NCBI RefSeq assembly: GCF_900637635.1
Contig: NZ_LR134383.1
Span: 62,001-126,000, forward strand
Direction: 5' to 3'
Length of the DNA: 64,000 nucleotides
Origin: Legionella jordanis
GTDB taxonomy: Bacteria; Pseudomonadota; Gammaproteobacteria; Legionellales; Legionellaceae
Shown: positions 10,153 through 19,687 of the stretch, one piece after another
How positions within the stretch are numbered: the first letter of the stretch is position 1
Layout of the letters: each line of letters starts with the position of its first letter
The notes under the pieces: model-generated
Database searches by the model: none
Told to the model about the DNA's origin: nothing
What the model saw: the letters and a program-made list of their open reading frames with translations, nothing else
Program-made: the position numbers and the translations under genes

Positions 10153-11967
10153 ATGGGCTGGTGGGATAAAATTAAGGATAAGGCTGTTCAATGGGGGGCT
10201 GCTGTTTGGAACAATGCCTCATTCAGCAATGGCGTAACCAGTGTGGCCAATTTCTCCTATAGAACAATCAGCGAAGGACTGGAATTAATTCCTGCTATCC
10301 CTCGAACCGCAGTAAACAGCGTTTTCACCCCAAGGATTCGCAGGTTATTGCGAGGAGCAGGCCGCATCTTAGTTGAGGATGTTGCTGTGTTGGCCCTGGT
10401 CGATTGGGTTTATGCCAACATTCAAGACATGGGGCAAGACTATTTGGACGAACACCGAGAACCCTCCTTCGTGAGTGCTTCCACAACGATACAACTTGGA
10501 TTATGGGGAGTAAGTGCCGCCTACTACTTATATTCCTACCCAAAACGTGCGCAAACCGCGTTAAGGATCGCCATTTTGGTAATGGACAGCAGCAATATTT
10601 TTGATAAAGACAGCAAGACTCCTACCATGACATTATGTGAGAGCCATGGCATAAAAGGGCTTCTAGAAGGCTCTTCCTTAGGCCACTATTCGTCTTTACT
10701 TGCCTTAAGCCCTATACGGCATATTCCTATCGTCGGCGAAATGGCCCACAGGGCAGGAGCAACTTATCTAAAAGGCCGCTATATACTTACGCTGACAACT
10801 CCCAGGCTTTGTGGTATTCACCAAGAGGAATACCGCCGGGAGTATCCAGAATTAGCTTTGTCCCTCGGAATTGCCCATGAGCTTCTCACCTGCCTGACAC
10901 TCTTTCTAATGGAGAGCAGTACGGATCATGTGCTGTCATATCTTGGAATCCATGCGGGAATTCCGTCCCAGTATTATGCCGTTTATATTGATAGTCTCTT
11001 AATGATTGCAATGGTGGCCATAACTTCGCAAAGGGTTTTACCTCCACCAGTGGAAGCCTCACAGCGGGCTCGTGATCCGATTGAGCTGTGGGAGCGAACG
11101 GTTATTTTTCTTGTCGATGCCTTAATTATTGGCCTAAGAAAAAAGCTTCCCCCTCTGTTCAAAGATAACCCTGCGCCACTGCTGCCCTGGAAAGAAATAC
11201 CAGGACGGATCCAGGCTTTATGGTTCCATCCACATTTTCAAAATTATTTTAAACCGCTGCTGCCCAGTTTATTCCATGATTTGGAGCATTTTAAGCGAGA
11301 CCCGGTTATTCCTTGGGCAAGCTTCAGAAATCGCGTGATTAAGATTACTTCAATCATTGAAGACATCCATGAAAAGGCGAAGCCTGTTCTTTTGCTGCCG
11401 ACAAGTGCAACAACCAATGTGGTGCTTCCCCCTATAGCGAGTTATTTCGGCGTACCAAAATTGCCCAAATTTTTGGTGGAATTGCTGTTGAATCTTTTGG
11501 GTAATTCAGATTTATATATGGCTTTGCATTCCATACGTACCAGAGTAGAGGCACACTATCCAGGTGAGCGACCGTCTCTTCCCAGATTTACCGGTTTTCC
11601 GCTTCATAGAGGGCTTGCTGAAATTAAGGGTCAACCCCAGGATTTAACGGTTTTTGCTGACAAAGGAACTCTGGACCCGCATCTCGTGATTCCTTTGCCT
11701 ATAAAATCTGCAGTAAAAATAGAAGAAATTGAGGATAAAGAGAAGAAAGACTCTGTGGATACGTTCAAGCAAGAGCTCACGCCGGATATGGTTATCAGTA
11801 CCGTTCGCAGAAGACGGCCAGAACAGAGCAACTCAGCAATGGAAAGCAGGCCAAGTCACGGAGGAATTTTCAAAACCCAGCTTGATCCTAAACTTATATT
11901 GGCACCCAGGGGGAATGTTTCTCCAGACAGAAGTAGTTTGCAAACCAACTCTTCCCTGTTTAACTGA
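10153..11967 (+). CDS. 604-residue Legionella-type protein, function unknown
   Basis: The family is not recognised. An ORF runs from 10030, but AGGAG at 10142 places translation at the ATG at 10153, giving MGWWDKIKDKAVQWG, an amphipathic Trp-rich helix. The protein contains moderately hydrophobic segments (about residues 75-95, 115-135, 240-265 and 280-300), no signal peptide, and a polar C-terminal 110 residues with an acidic/Lys stretch (EEIEDKEKKDSVD). It is separated from nth by 130 bases. A Glu-rich patch in a polar tail is a weak hallmark of Dot/Icm substrates, so it is a possible effector but unproven. Confidence 0.7.
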   Translation: MGWWDKIKDKAVQWGAAVWNNASFSNGVTSVANFSYRTISEGLELIPAIPRTAVNSVFTPRIRRLLRGAGRILVEDVAVLALVDWVYANIQDMGQDYLDEHREPSFVSASTTIQLGLWGVSAAYYLYSYPKRAQTALRIAILVMDSSNIFDKDSKTPTMTLCESHGIKGLLEGSSLGHYSSLLALSPIRHIPIVGEMAHRAGATYLKGRYILTLTTPRLCGIHQEEYRREYPELALSLGIAHELLTCLTLFLMESSTDHVLSYLGIHAGIPSQYYAVYIDSLLMIAMVAITSQRVLPPPVEASQRARDPIELWERTVIFLVDALIIGLRKKLPPLFKDNPAPLLPWKEIPGRIQALWFHPHFQNYFKPLLPSLFHDLEHFKRDPVIPWASFRNRVIKITSIIEDIHEKAKPVLLLPTSATTNVVLPPIASYFGVPKLPKFLVELLLNLLGNSDLYMALHSIRTRVEAHYPGERPSLPRFTGFPLHRGLAEIKGQPQDLTVFADKGTLDPHLVIPLPIKSAVKIEEIEDKEKKDSVDTFKQELTPDMVISTVRRRRPEQSNSAMESRPSHGGIFKTQLDPKLILAPRGNVSPDRSSLQTNSSLFN

Positions 11968-11974
11968 GGGTGCT

Positions 11975-12007
11975 GTTTATCCCCATCTACCATGCGTGGG
12001 GATAAAC
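11975..12007. terminator. Palindromic hairpin after the 604-residue protein gene
   Basis: The perfect eleven-base inverted repeat GTTTATCCCCA / TGGGGATAAAC is separated by eleven bases and starts seven bases after the stop codon. No T-run follows, so it may be a weak terminator, an mRNA-stabilising hairpin or a protein-binding palindrome. Confidence 0.5.
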
Positions 12008-12139
12008 GAAGTACATTGCCAGATTATTGGGCGCAATTGCCAAAATTTGCAAAAAGAATCTTGGAAGTGTTATATTACTGCGCATTTTAGAACTTAACCG
12101 TGCATGGTTGGGTCTTTGTAACGTGAGTATCCTTACTGT

Positions 12140-13429
12140 ATGACCACTTCCTTGACTAGACCTCAGACGCAAAGCTATCTGTTCCTCACAATGAGTATGA
12201 TTACCTGTCTAATCCTACTCATCAATGTATCGTTCAAAATCATTGAGCTTCATGGACTAATTTTTACCGCCAGTAGCTTTGTCTGTCCTATTGTGGCCAT
12301 CATCTATTTATTCGTGTTGAAGGAATGCACCATCACTGAACAAAGACATGTGCTCAATCAGTCCTTGCTAGCCCTTTATGTGTTTTCAATTGGAATTTAC
12401 TTGCTGGTCAACTTGCCGGCAGCAGAATACATGCACGATAATCCTGCCTATCAAATTGTTTTTGAAGACATTCCGAAAAAATTCTTTGCATCTACTTTAG
12501 CTTTTGCTTTGGGCTTTTATTTGCCTCATTTGATATGTTGCGCCAAGAAAAAGGAATTACTTTTTTCTTCCAAAAAAAGACTTTTACTGGCTCTTTTTGG
12601 CGGTTTTTTCTTTTTTACATTAGATTTTCTTTTGCTATTTTCCGATCCTCATGCCCATAGTTTTGATCGCATTTATTTTGATTCCTTACTGATTGTGGCC
12701 GTAATTCTTTTTACCACAGGCATCATTTATCTCAGTTGTTTATTGTTTGCCAAGCATATTACCTGGTCTTTTGACAAAGCTGTTCCTGAGTATTTGACGC
12801 AACCATCCTACCATTATCTGGTGGGTTTTGCAGTGACCATCATGCTGATTTGTTTGGCTTGTGAGTATCGCCTGGTTTCATTTTCCAATGGCTGGACCTT
12901 GGCAGCCAGTGGGATTTTGTTTCCTTTGGCAATGATGGTGAGCAATTTAATTGCCGAGTTATATGGCTATAAGGCTAATCTTCGCTTAACGGCTGTATTG
13001 ATTTTGGTTGAACTCAGTTTTGACCTGCTGTTGATGGGTGCAGTGTATTTGCCTTCACCAGAATTTTTTAATCTCAATCCCTTTTATTCTTTTATAATTC
13101 CGCGACGTATTCCGGCAGCAACCCTGGGTCTTTTTGTAACTTTTGTCAGCAATGCCATGCTGCTTGAGTATTTGAAGAAAACATCCCTGGGGATCTCTCG
13201 GAGTTGGCGCATCCTCATTGCCAATGTGATTGCTACGTCTTTGCTTTGCCTGGTGAATTACAGTTTATTATTCGCTGGTATTTATCCATACGAGCAAGTT
13301 CTGGGCTTGTCGGTAAGCGCCTGGACTTTCAAGGTAGCAGCGACTTTGTTTGGCTTGCCTGTCTTTTGGTGGCTCTATAATTCTTTGCAAAAACAAACCT
13401 CAGCTCGACTGCTCAATAGTATTTCTTAA
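12140..13429 (+). CDS. Double-length membrane protein with YhhQ/VUT-family C-terminal half
   Basis: The VUT family (YhhQ/COG1738) transports queuosine precursors across the inner membrane. The C-terminal 220 residues fit it: the signature MVSNLIAELYGYKANLR is followed by paired transmembrane helices and IIPRRIPAATLGLFVTF. Ordinary members have about 220 residues; this one has 429, because about 200 residues with five or six extra transmembrane helices precede the VUT domain. About eleven helices are predicted by eye. Whether the N-terminal half is a diverged copy of the same domain cannot be decided by eye. queC upstream shows that the organism makes preQ0, so salvage would be complementary. 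Confidence 0.78.
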   Translation: MTTSLTRPQTQSYLFLTMSMITCLILLINVSFKIIELHGLIFTASSFVCPIVAIIYLFVLKECTITEQRHVLNQSLLALYVFSIGIYLLVNLPAAEYMHDNPAYQIVFEDIPKKFFASTLAFALGFYLPHLICCAKKKELLFSSKKRLLLALFGGFFFFTLDFLLLFSDPHAHSFDRIYFDSLLIVAVILFTTGIIYLSCLLFAKHITWSFDKAVPEYLTQPSYHYLVGFAVTIMLICLACEYRLVSFSNGWTLAASGILFPLAMMVSNLIAELYGYKANLRLTAVLILVELSFDLLLMGAVYLPSPEFFNLNPFYSFIIPRRIPAATLGLFVTFVSNAMLLEYLKKTSLGISRSWRILIANVIATSLLCLVNYSLLFAGIYPYEQVLGLSVSAWTFKVAATLFGLPVFWWLYNSLQKQTSARLLNSIS

Positions 13430-13650
13430 GGAGCCGCATGGTATTTTCCTGCTCCCTTGATACAGTAAGACGCTTTTCATTGCGGCAGTTTCCATCTTGA
13501 TGGGCGCTATTAATGAAGTATTTCATGACGTTTGTCTTAACCAGACTAACACATGCCATCCTATTTCTTGAAGGAATAGCAAAAATAATCAAACAAACCT
13601 GACTTGGCCCGAGTAATCTTGTTTAGGTAATCAAGCACATTGAGACAGTT

Positions 13651-14496
13651 ATGAATTATCAACTGCAATTTGAAAAAGTTCTCGGGTTTATCGGCAAGCA
13701 TCTGGATGATGAGCTTAGCTTAGACCAACTGAGTAAAATTGCATGTTTTTCAAAACATCATTTCCATCGCTTGTTTACAGCGTATACCGGTTTATCTTTG
13801 CAACAATACATTCGTTGGTTGCGCTTAAAAAGAGCTGCACATCAATTAATTATTTATAAGGATAAACCCATTCTTCAAATTGCAATTCATGCGGGGTTTG
13901 AATCTCATGAGGCTTTTACGAGAGCATTTAAAAATGCCTGCCACCTTAGCCCAAGCCAATTTAGAGCTCAGTGCAGTTGGCAAGCCTGGGAAACCCCGCC
14001 TTATTGTTTAGCAAAACAAGGTGAAATAATGAATGTAACCATCAAAAATATGAAGGCAAGACGCTTGGCTGTGTTTGAGCACCGCGGTGATCCTGCCAAG
14101 GTGGGTGAAAGCGTAAATAAACTAATTCACTGGGCAAAAACACAATCTATGAATTTAAAACCTAAAGCAGGGGAGGCCTTTGGATTCGCCTATGATGATC
14201 CAAAGACCACAGCCGCTGCCAATTTTCGTTTTGATCTAGCGATTACAGTACCTGAGCAGCTAAAACTAGAGGGGATGATTGTTGAAAAGCGGTTACCTGC
14301 AGGACGTTACGCAGTGGCTGTGCATAAGGGCTCTCGCGATAACATTGGCGATACCGTCTATGCCTTGTATAAAAACTGGCTGACTCAATCCGGTGAGGAA
14401 CTTGGAGAGTTGCCCTGCATTTTTTGCTATTACAATTTAGATCATGAGGTTGCTGAAACGGAATTATTAACTGAGTGCTGGTTATTGTTAAAATAA
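13651..14496 (+). CDS. AraC-family regulator with GyrI-like ligand-binding domain
   Basis: The first 110 residues hold two helix-turn-helix motifs of the AraC/XylS type (LDQLSKIACFSKHHFHRLF and ILQIAIHAGFESHEAFTRAF). Residues 125-281 form a GyrI-like/SOUL-type small-molecule-binding domain. This is the Rob/SoxS-like architecture in which the C-terminal domain senses a hydrophobic or cationic drug. It is monocistronic and followed by a hairpin. The target is unknown; efflux or detoxification genes are usual, but none is adjacent. Confidence 0.92.
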   Translation: MNYQLQFEKVLGFIGKHLDDELSLDQLSKIACFSKHHFHRLFTAYTGLSLQQYIRWLRLKRAAHQLIIYKDKPILQIAIHAGFESHEAFTRAFKNACHLSPSQFRAQCSWQAWETPPYCLAKQGEIMNVTIKNMKARRLAVFEHRGDPAKVGESVNKLIHWAKTQSMNLKPKAGEAFGFAYDDPKTTAAANFRFDLAITVPEQLKLEGMIVEKRLPAGRYAVAVHKGSRDNIGDTVYALYKNWLTQSGEELGELPCIFCYYNLDHEVAETELLTECWLLLK

Positions 14497-14505
14497 CTGT
14501 TGTTT

Positions 14506-14532
14506 GCAACCGCCTGACCCGAAGGCGGTTGC
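14506..14532. terminator. Hairpin between convergent AraC and glmU genes
   Basis: The ten-base perfect stem GCAACCGCCT / AGGCGGTTGC with a seven-base loop lies ten bases after the AraC stop and about 45 bases after the glmU stop on the other strand. The T-tracts are poor, so termination in either direction is plausible but not certain. Confidence 0.6.
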
Positions 14533-14576
14533 TAGTTAAGAAATAAGCTACAACCCGCTTTAAATCTTAAACGTCT

Positions 14577-15965
14577 TTATTCCGGCGTCTTCTTTTTCTC
14601 TGGTCTTTTCCACCCATAAACGGTTTTTTGCCGGCTCTCTGTGAGCGTCAATTCTCCGGGAGGTACATTTTTTCGAATGGTGCTGCCAGCACCGATTGTT
14701 GCGTTAGCACCAACCGTCACCGGGGCAACCAATTGGGTGTCTGAACCAATAAAAACGCCGTCTTCAATAATGGTTTGATGCTTATTGGCACCATCGTAAT
14801 TACAGGTAATGGTTCCCGCACCGATGTTGACGTGCTTGCCAATTTCTACATCACCAAGATAACTTAAGTGACTTGCTTTGGAAGCCTCGGAGAACACCGC
14901 TTTCTTGGCTTCCACAAAGTTACCAATTTTGCAATTCTGTGCCAACTGTGTGCCGGGGCGCAATCGCGCAAAAGGTCCTATTTCACATTCATTGCCAATT
15001 ACACAACCATCCAACACCGAATTAGCTAAAATCTCACAATCCTCCCCAATAACTACATTGTTAAGCACGCAATTGGCGCCTATTCTTGAGCGTTTCCCGA
15101 TGCGTACAGAGCCACTAAAAAGGCTATTTACATCAATAAAGACATCTTCTTCGCAACGGAGATCTCCTCGTACGTCAATGCGGTTGATGTCGGCGATGGA
15201 AATTCCTGAGAGAAGTAATTCTCTGGCAAAATTCAATTGCCAAACGCGCTCCAGCTGATGCAATTGCAAACGATCATTTACACCTTGAATTTCAATGCTG
15301 TTTTTGGCTTGCATGGAGGTGATGGGCACACCGTCTTCCACCGCCAGGCTAATGATTTCCGTTAAATAGTATTCTCCCTGTGCATTGTGATTGCCAAGGG
15401 CTGGAAGCCATCTCGCTAAATCGTCGGCTTGCGCGCAACAAATGCCGCTATAAATTTCCTTAATTTGTTTTTGTTCAACGGTGGCGTCTTTCTCCTCAAC
15501 AATGGCACGAATTTCCCCTTGATCATTGCGAACAATCCGTCCAAGCCCGAAAGGGTTATCCAGGTTTGCCAATAATAAACTGAGTGGACGACGCTGCCCT
15601 GGATGGGCTTGATTGCACTCAATCAGGGCTTTAAGTGTTTCTATACTTATTAAAGGTACATCCCCGTACAGCACCAGCACTTGTGAGTGGGCTGGAATAG
15701 CAGGGAGTGCTTGCATCACGGCATGGCCAGTTCCGAGTTGCTGTTGCTGTAAAATCCAGTTAACTGGCAAGTCCGGCAAGGCTTCTCTTAATTTCTCGCC
15801 GCCATTGCCGTAAATAACATGGATGCCATCTGGGTTTAATTGCTGAGCAGTGTCGACTACATGCACGAGCATCGGCTTACCGGCTATTTTATGAAGAACC
15901 TTAGGCGTTTGGGACATCATCCTCTTACCTTTACCCGCCGCTAAAATGACAATTTGTAATGACAT
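14577..15965 (-). CDS. glmU: Bifunctional UDP-GlcNAc pyrophosphorylase / glucosamine-1-phosphate acetyltransferase
   Basis: GlmU makes UDP-GlcNAc for peptidoglycan and lipopolysaccharide. The N-terminal nucleotidyltransferase loop ILAAGKGKRMMS is intact. The C-terminal half (residues about 250-450) is a left-handed beta-helix of hexapeptide repeats with the acetyl-CoA site (HLSYLGDVEIG, GAGTITCNYDG). The length of 462 residues is typical. It stands alone, convergent with the AraC gene and divergent from the next ORF. Confidence 0.97.
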   Translation of the reverse strand: MSLQIVILAAGKGKRMMSQTPKVLHKIAGKPMLVHVVDTAQQLNPDGIHVIYGNGGEKLREALPDLPVNWILQQQQLGTGHAVMQALPAIPAHSQVLVLYGDVPLISIETLKALIECNQAHPGQRRPLSLLLANLDNPFGLGRIVRNDQGEIRAIVEEKDATVEQKQIKEIYSGICCAQADDLARWLPALGNHNAQGEYYLTEIISLAVEDGVPITSMQAKNSIEIQGVNDRLQLHQLERVWQLNFARELLLSGISIADINRIDVRGDLRCEEDVFIDVNSLFSGSVRIGKRSRIGANCVLNNVVIGEDCEILANSVLDGCVIGNECEIGPFARLRPGTQLAQNCKIGNFVEAKKAVFSEASKASHLSYLGDVEIGKHVNIGAGTITCNYDGANKHQTIIEDGVFIGSDTQLVAPVTVGANATIGAGSTIRKNVPPGELTLTESRQKTVYGWKRPEKKKTPE

Positions 15966-16096
15966 AAGTTCTTATTATTCCTTGTTATGCAAGCATTTGT
16001 GCAAAATTAGTCAGCTAATTAAACAATCTGCATCTATGTTGCGAATGACAAAATTAGTGGATATGATAAAAAAATTGAAAGCAAAGGAGTAGTGCT

Positions 16097-17206
16097 ATGA
16101 CAACCATTTTTCGCGACATTGTGGTATTTTTTGTGGTTCATGAGCTTAGGGATGAGCAGAGCAGGGCTGAAGCTAAAAACAAATCCGCTTTTAGTATTCG
16201 TCGAAACACCGAGTTTTCCCAGTACAAAATCGATCAGGCCGAAAAATTGAAATCAGAGGTCTTGAATCTCCCTGGTGATAAAAAGGATAAACAATTATTA
16301 GAGGACATTAGAGAGTTAGTACTGAACTACAAGACCACAGTTGCGGCGGAATGCAAGAGGAACAAACTCGGTGAAGGTAAGTTCGGTGAGGCCTTGACAA
16401 AGGTAATTTCCGATGTTGATGTAATTTACCTTACTTTAAAAGAAAAAAAATTATTGGATATTCATTTGGAAATTGATTCCCAAGTTGAACCCAACTACCA
16501 TCTGTTAACCAGCGAACGATATGTGGATCCCCTTCACCGTTTTTATTATTACGCCGCTTTTTATTTTTGCCACAAAGCAGTCAATCCAAACAACAGTTGG
16601 TTCACTGGTTTATTGGATTTTCTACTATGGAATTCAGTTGAAGTCAGCGAGGAAAAAGACGACATTTTGCTGCGTAGCCTGCACAGTTGCCAAAATGCCC
16701 TCGATGAACTGGATACTAAAAAAGAACGCTATGCCATAGCCCGGGCCAATCGCGTCCTTGATTTTGTGCAGGGGGTCCTCCGTGGCAATGTCGCGGTCTG
16801 TGTGAACCATGCGGCTTTGAAAGATGGAGTACCTCTTGTAACAGGAACATTAGCAAACGTTAATATCACCCCCACTCTAAAACCTACCCGCGGATTCCTT
16901 AAGTATTATATGGAACGTGCTGAAACGGAAATAGAAAGGCTTAAAACGAAATTGGAATTGGAATTAAGAACGCGGGAGCAGACATCAAATACCCATAAAC
17001 CTCCTGGACATGATGCCAACCAGTCTTTAAGCCAAGAAAAACAAGTAACGGATGAACAAGAGAAGGATGCCGCAGCGCTTAATGCCGAATCGAAGAAGAC
17101 AGCTAAAACTTCTGTGCACTCCAATTTAAGCCTGCTAAAAGCACCCAAAGTCAATAAAAAGCACGACGAGGATGAAAGCTTGGTATTGACTCCGACACAT
17201 CAATAG
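16097..17206 (+). CDS. 369-residue protein with Lys/Glu-rich tail, function unknown (effector candidate)
   Basis: No family is recognised. An AAGGAG site lies eight bases before the ATG. The protein is largely helical without a signal peptide or clear transmembrane segment. Its last 100 residues are a predicted coiled coil (about 255-285) followed by a low-complexity Lys/Glu/Asp/Ser tail ending in VLTPTHQ. The acidic, Glu-containing C-terminal tail is the kind of signal seen in Dot/Icm substrates, hence the suggestion. The gene is convergent with ansA, with six bases between the stops. Confidence 0.7.
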   Translation: MTTIFRDIVVFFVVHELRDEQSRAEAKNKSAFSIRRNTEFSQYKIDQAEKLKSEVLNLPGDKKDKQLLEDIRELVLNYKTTVAAECKRNKLGEGKFGEALTKVISDVDVIYLTLKEKKLLDIHLEIDSQVEPNYHLLTSERYVDPLHRFYYYAAFYFCHKAVNPNNSWFTGLLDFLLWNSVEVSEEKDDILLRSLHSCQNALDELDTKKERYAIARANRVLDFVQGVLRGNVAVCVNHAALKDGVPLVTGTLANVNITPTLKPTRGFLKYYMERAETEIERLKTKLELELRTREQTSNTHKPPGHDANQSLSQEKQVTDEQEKDAAALNAESKKTAKTSVHSNLSLLKAPKVNKKHDEDESLVLTPTHQ

Positions 17207-17212
17207 TCCGGA

Positions 17213-18223
17213 TTAACAGCCAAGCTCCCCGCATAAATTACTCTCCATGAGGGCCTTTACTAGCGCAATGTCTTGGCTCTTGCTGAATAAGTACAATAAT
17301 TTGCAATGTGCGGCTTCTGGTGTCATGTCATGCCCACTAATTAATCCCGCCTGTTTTAAGGTGTAACCTGTGGCATATTGCTGCATTTCAACACAACCTT
17401 GCTGGCATTGGCTGCAATTGACAATGACAATGCCTCGGTCACAGGCCGCTTTAAGGCTCTGTAAAAAATGGGCGTCATTATTTTGTGCATTACCAGCACC
17501 ATAGGTTTCTAATACCAAGCCCTTTAAAGGCTGCTGCAAGATATTGTCCAGTACTTTACTGGCCAAGCCTGGGAAAAGACGGAAGTTGGCAATAAATTGC
17601 GGGCTTAGCGTTTGCAGTTGAAACGGTTTTTGGGGTCTGGGCAACATGATGTCTTGTTGAAGTTCGATGCTAATGCCAATACTGGCTAAATGGGGGTAAT
17701 TGGGTGAATCAAAGGCATCGAATCGTTGCGCACTGATTTTTTGCGTGCGATTTCCTCGCAACAATCTTTGATTAAAATAAATGCAGACTTCATAAATGGG
17801 TTTGTGCGCGCAAAGCCATAAGGAGGTGATGATGTTGTCAAAGGCGTCGTTTCGCACTTCCGAAAGTGGAATTTGGGAACCAGTGACAATGACCGGTTTG
17901 GCCAAATTTTCAAGCATAAATGACAGTGCAGATGCCGTATATGCCATGGTATCTGTGCCATGAAAAATGACGAAACCATCAAAGGCATCATACTCTGCAG
18001 CAATATCACTGGCAATTCGATTCCAATCACTTAAAGTCATATTGGAAGAGTCTAGCAATGGCTCATACTCTTTAATGACATAATCTGGCATGTGAGGGTG
18101 GTTTAAAGCCGGAATCTGAGCCAGAGCAGTTTGCACATAACCTAAGGCAGGTTCGTAGCCTTTGTTTGTTTGTACACTGCTGATGGTGCCGCCGGTGTTA
18201 ATAATGAGAACGCGCTTTTTCAT
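17213..18223 (-). CDS. ansA: Type I (cytoplasmic) L-asparaginase
   Basis: The enzyme hydrolyses L-asparagine to aspartate and ammonia. Both catalytic threonine motifs are present: INTGGTISS at residues 8-16 and FHGTDTMAYTA near residue 89-99. No signal peptide precedes them, and the 336-residue length matches AnsA rather than periplasmic AnsB. The gene is monocistronic and diverges from the following ORF across a 130-base gap. Confidence 0.95.
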   Translation of the reverse strand: MKKRVLIINTGGTISSVQTNKGYEPALGYVQTALAQIPALNHPHMPDYVIKEYEPLLDSSNMTLSDWNRIASDIAAEYDAFDGFVIFHGTDTMAYTASALSFMLENLAKPVIVTGSQIPLSEVRNDAFDNIITSLWLCAHKPIYEVCIYFNQRLLRGNRTQKISAQRFDAFDSPNYPHLASIGISIELQQDIMLPRPQKPFQLQTLSPQFIANFRLFPGLASKVLDNILQQPLKGLVLETYGAGNAQNNDAHFLQSLKAACDRGIVIVNCSQCQQGCVEMQQYATGYTLKQAGLISGHDMTPEAAHCKLLYLFSKSQDIALVKALMESNLCGELGC

Positions 18224-18293
18224 ACAACCATGGTTTGCACTTTTTTCGCAATTATAGCGTTCTTAACAGGCTTCGGGAATGAAGAATTTCATC

Positions 18294-18322
18294 TTGACAA
18301 GGGTTGGCTTGGGCTGTAGAAA
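18294..18322 (+). promoter_or_regulatory. Sigma-70 promoter for the gene at 18354
   Basis: A perfect -35 TTGACA (18294-18299), a 17-base spacer and TAGAAA (18317-18322) lie about 30 bases before the start codon. Confidence 0.65.
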
Positions 18323-18353
18323 ATGAAATCAAAATGGATTAAGGGAGATGACT

Positions 18354-19511
18354 ATGGATGAGAAGGAATTACAGGAGCTGCAAGAGGAAGTTAAGAAAAC
18401 AATAGCCAAGTTGCTCGAGCAAGCCAAACAGTTCACCACCACTGCCGGCAAAATTAGAAAAATATCCCTTGAGTATTTTCTCAATCCACAATTGTGGGCG
18501 TCCCTGATTAAAAATTCGCAAGAGGCTATGGAAACCTCGGATTTACAGGAATATTCCGCCCTCGTTCAAAGCTGTTTTGTTGAAGGAGAACAATTGGCTG
18601 AAAGGGCGCAGCATTTGGCGTATAAAACCAGCTCGCCTCCGTCTTTGGTAGCGGCATTGGATGATTTTGTGCAGCAGTCTGGCTTGAGTTTGCGATTGAA
18701 GCAAAATGCCTATACTTTTATTGAAAAACCTTCTAAACCCCATGTGAAAAGATACATGCAGCAATTTCTCTGTGCCTTGAGCATTTACCGATTCAATTTA
18801 AATATTTTAGACGCTTACCGCTTAATGATTGTGCATCCAAATCTGGATGTTAACAAATACGAGGACGCGGTTAGTGCTGCTAAAGCCCATCTTGAGGGAC
18901 TTAGCGATCCCAAAAACCCTGATCCAATTAATACATCCTGGAACAAGGCTAAAGCCATTAAAAGCCATTTGGAACAATTAAAAAAAGAAGTGCAGGGGTT
19001 TACTACCCCACTGCGTCAAACCGTTGAGGAACAAAATAAACGGTTGACATTATTGTTTGGCGAAGGTGCATTATTGTTGCAAAAAAGCTTTAATAAATTC
19101 CCGAATTCATCCGCCTCACGATTTTTGTATGATAGCCCCTGGCATCGATTCATCAAGGAAATCAGCAGCGATTTTTATCCCAATAAGGTTAGCCACTCAA
19201 TGTACTCAGACAGCATTAGCATCAATTCTCCCTGCCCTGAATGGTTGCTTGCAGACATTAAAAAAATGGATGACATACTGGAAAACAAGTTACCCAACTT
19301 AAAAAAGGAGTTATTGCGACGAGCCTTCGCGTCAATCAATGAATGTTTGACGAATTTGAAAATCGAGGCCGAATGCAAAAACATAGAATTAAAACATGAG
19401 GCGCCGGATTCTTTTTACAAATCTTCCGTATACCCAGGGATGCTATTATATAAGAATATTGCAGAAGGCGGACAAGGCAAAATCCCTTGCCCATCCTTGT
19501 CTTTGAATTGA
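18354..19511 (+). CDS. Helical coiled-coil protein, function unknown
   Basis: No family is recognised. The first ATG (18348) directly abuts GGGAG; the second ATG at 18354 has proper spacing to it and is chosen, giving 385 residues. The protein is almost entirely alpha-helical, with coiled-coil character at residues 1-25 and about 205-235, and no hydrophobic segment or signal peptide. It carries its own promoter. After the stop, a second frame stays open to about 19675 on the same strand, so a C-terminal frameshift is conceivable. Effector or cytoplasmic structural protein are both possible. Confidence 0.65.
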   Translation: MDEKELQELQEEVKKTIAKLLEQAKQFTTTAGKIRKISLEYFLNPQLWASLIKNSQEAMETSDLQEYSALVQSCFVEGEQLAERAQHLAYKTSSPPSLVAALDDFVQQSGLSLRLKQNAYTFIEKPSKPHVKRYMQQFLCALSIYRFNLNILDAYRLMIVHPNLDVNKYEDAVSAAKAHLEGLSDPKNPDPINTSWNKAKAIKSHLEQLKKEVQGFTTPLRQTVEEQNKRLTLLFGEGALLLQKSFNKFPNSSASRFLYDSPWHRFIKEISSDFYPNKVSHSMYSDSISINSPCPEWLLADIKKMDDILENKLPNLKKELLRRAFASINECLTNLKIEAECKNIELKHEAPDSFYKSSVYPGMLLYKNIAEGGQGKIPCPSLSLN

Positions 19512-19633
19512 TCCTTTTTGATTCCGACAAAGGCTTTTTCAAGGAATATTTCATCAGGAAGAGGAAGGGCATACCGGTTTTATCCGAAGGGCTGAAATTT
19601 AGGCTAAATTTGATAGTTTTATTTGCCAAAGTC

Positions 19634-19663
19634 TTGCACTTTATGAAAAAATCAAGCTATAAA
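19634..19663 (+). promoter_or_regulatory. Sigma-70 promoter for the rppH-ptsP run
   Basis: TTGCAC, an 18-base spacer and TATAAA end 24 bases before the rppH ATG. This is the only good promoter seen ahead of the rppH-thyA series. Confidence 0.55.
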
Positions 19664-19687
19664 AAAGTTTATTAAAGCAGTGTAGAT

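Noticed and set aside
11975-12007. Inverted repeat considered as a mobile-element end or attachment site
   Set aside because: No second copy, target duplication or integrase was seen; a transcript-end hairpin is the simpler reading.
16083-16096. Possible riboswitch or leader before the 369-residue gene
   Set aside because: Only a standard AAGGAG ribosome site was seen; no conserved RNA fold could be recognised.
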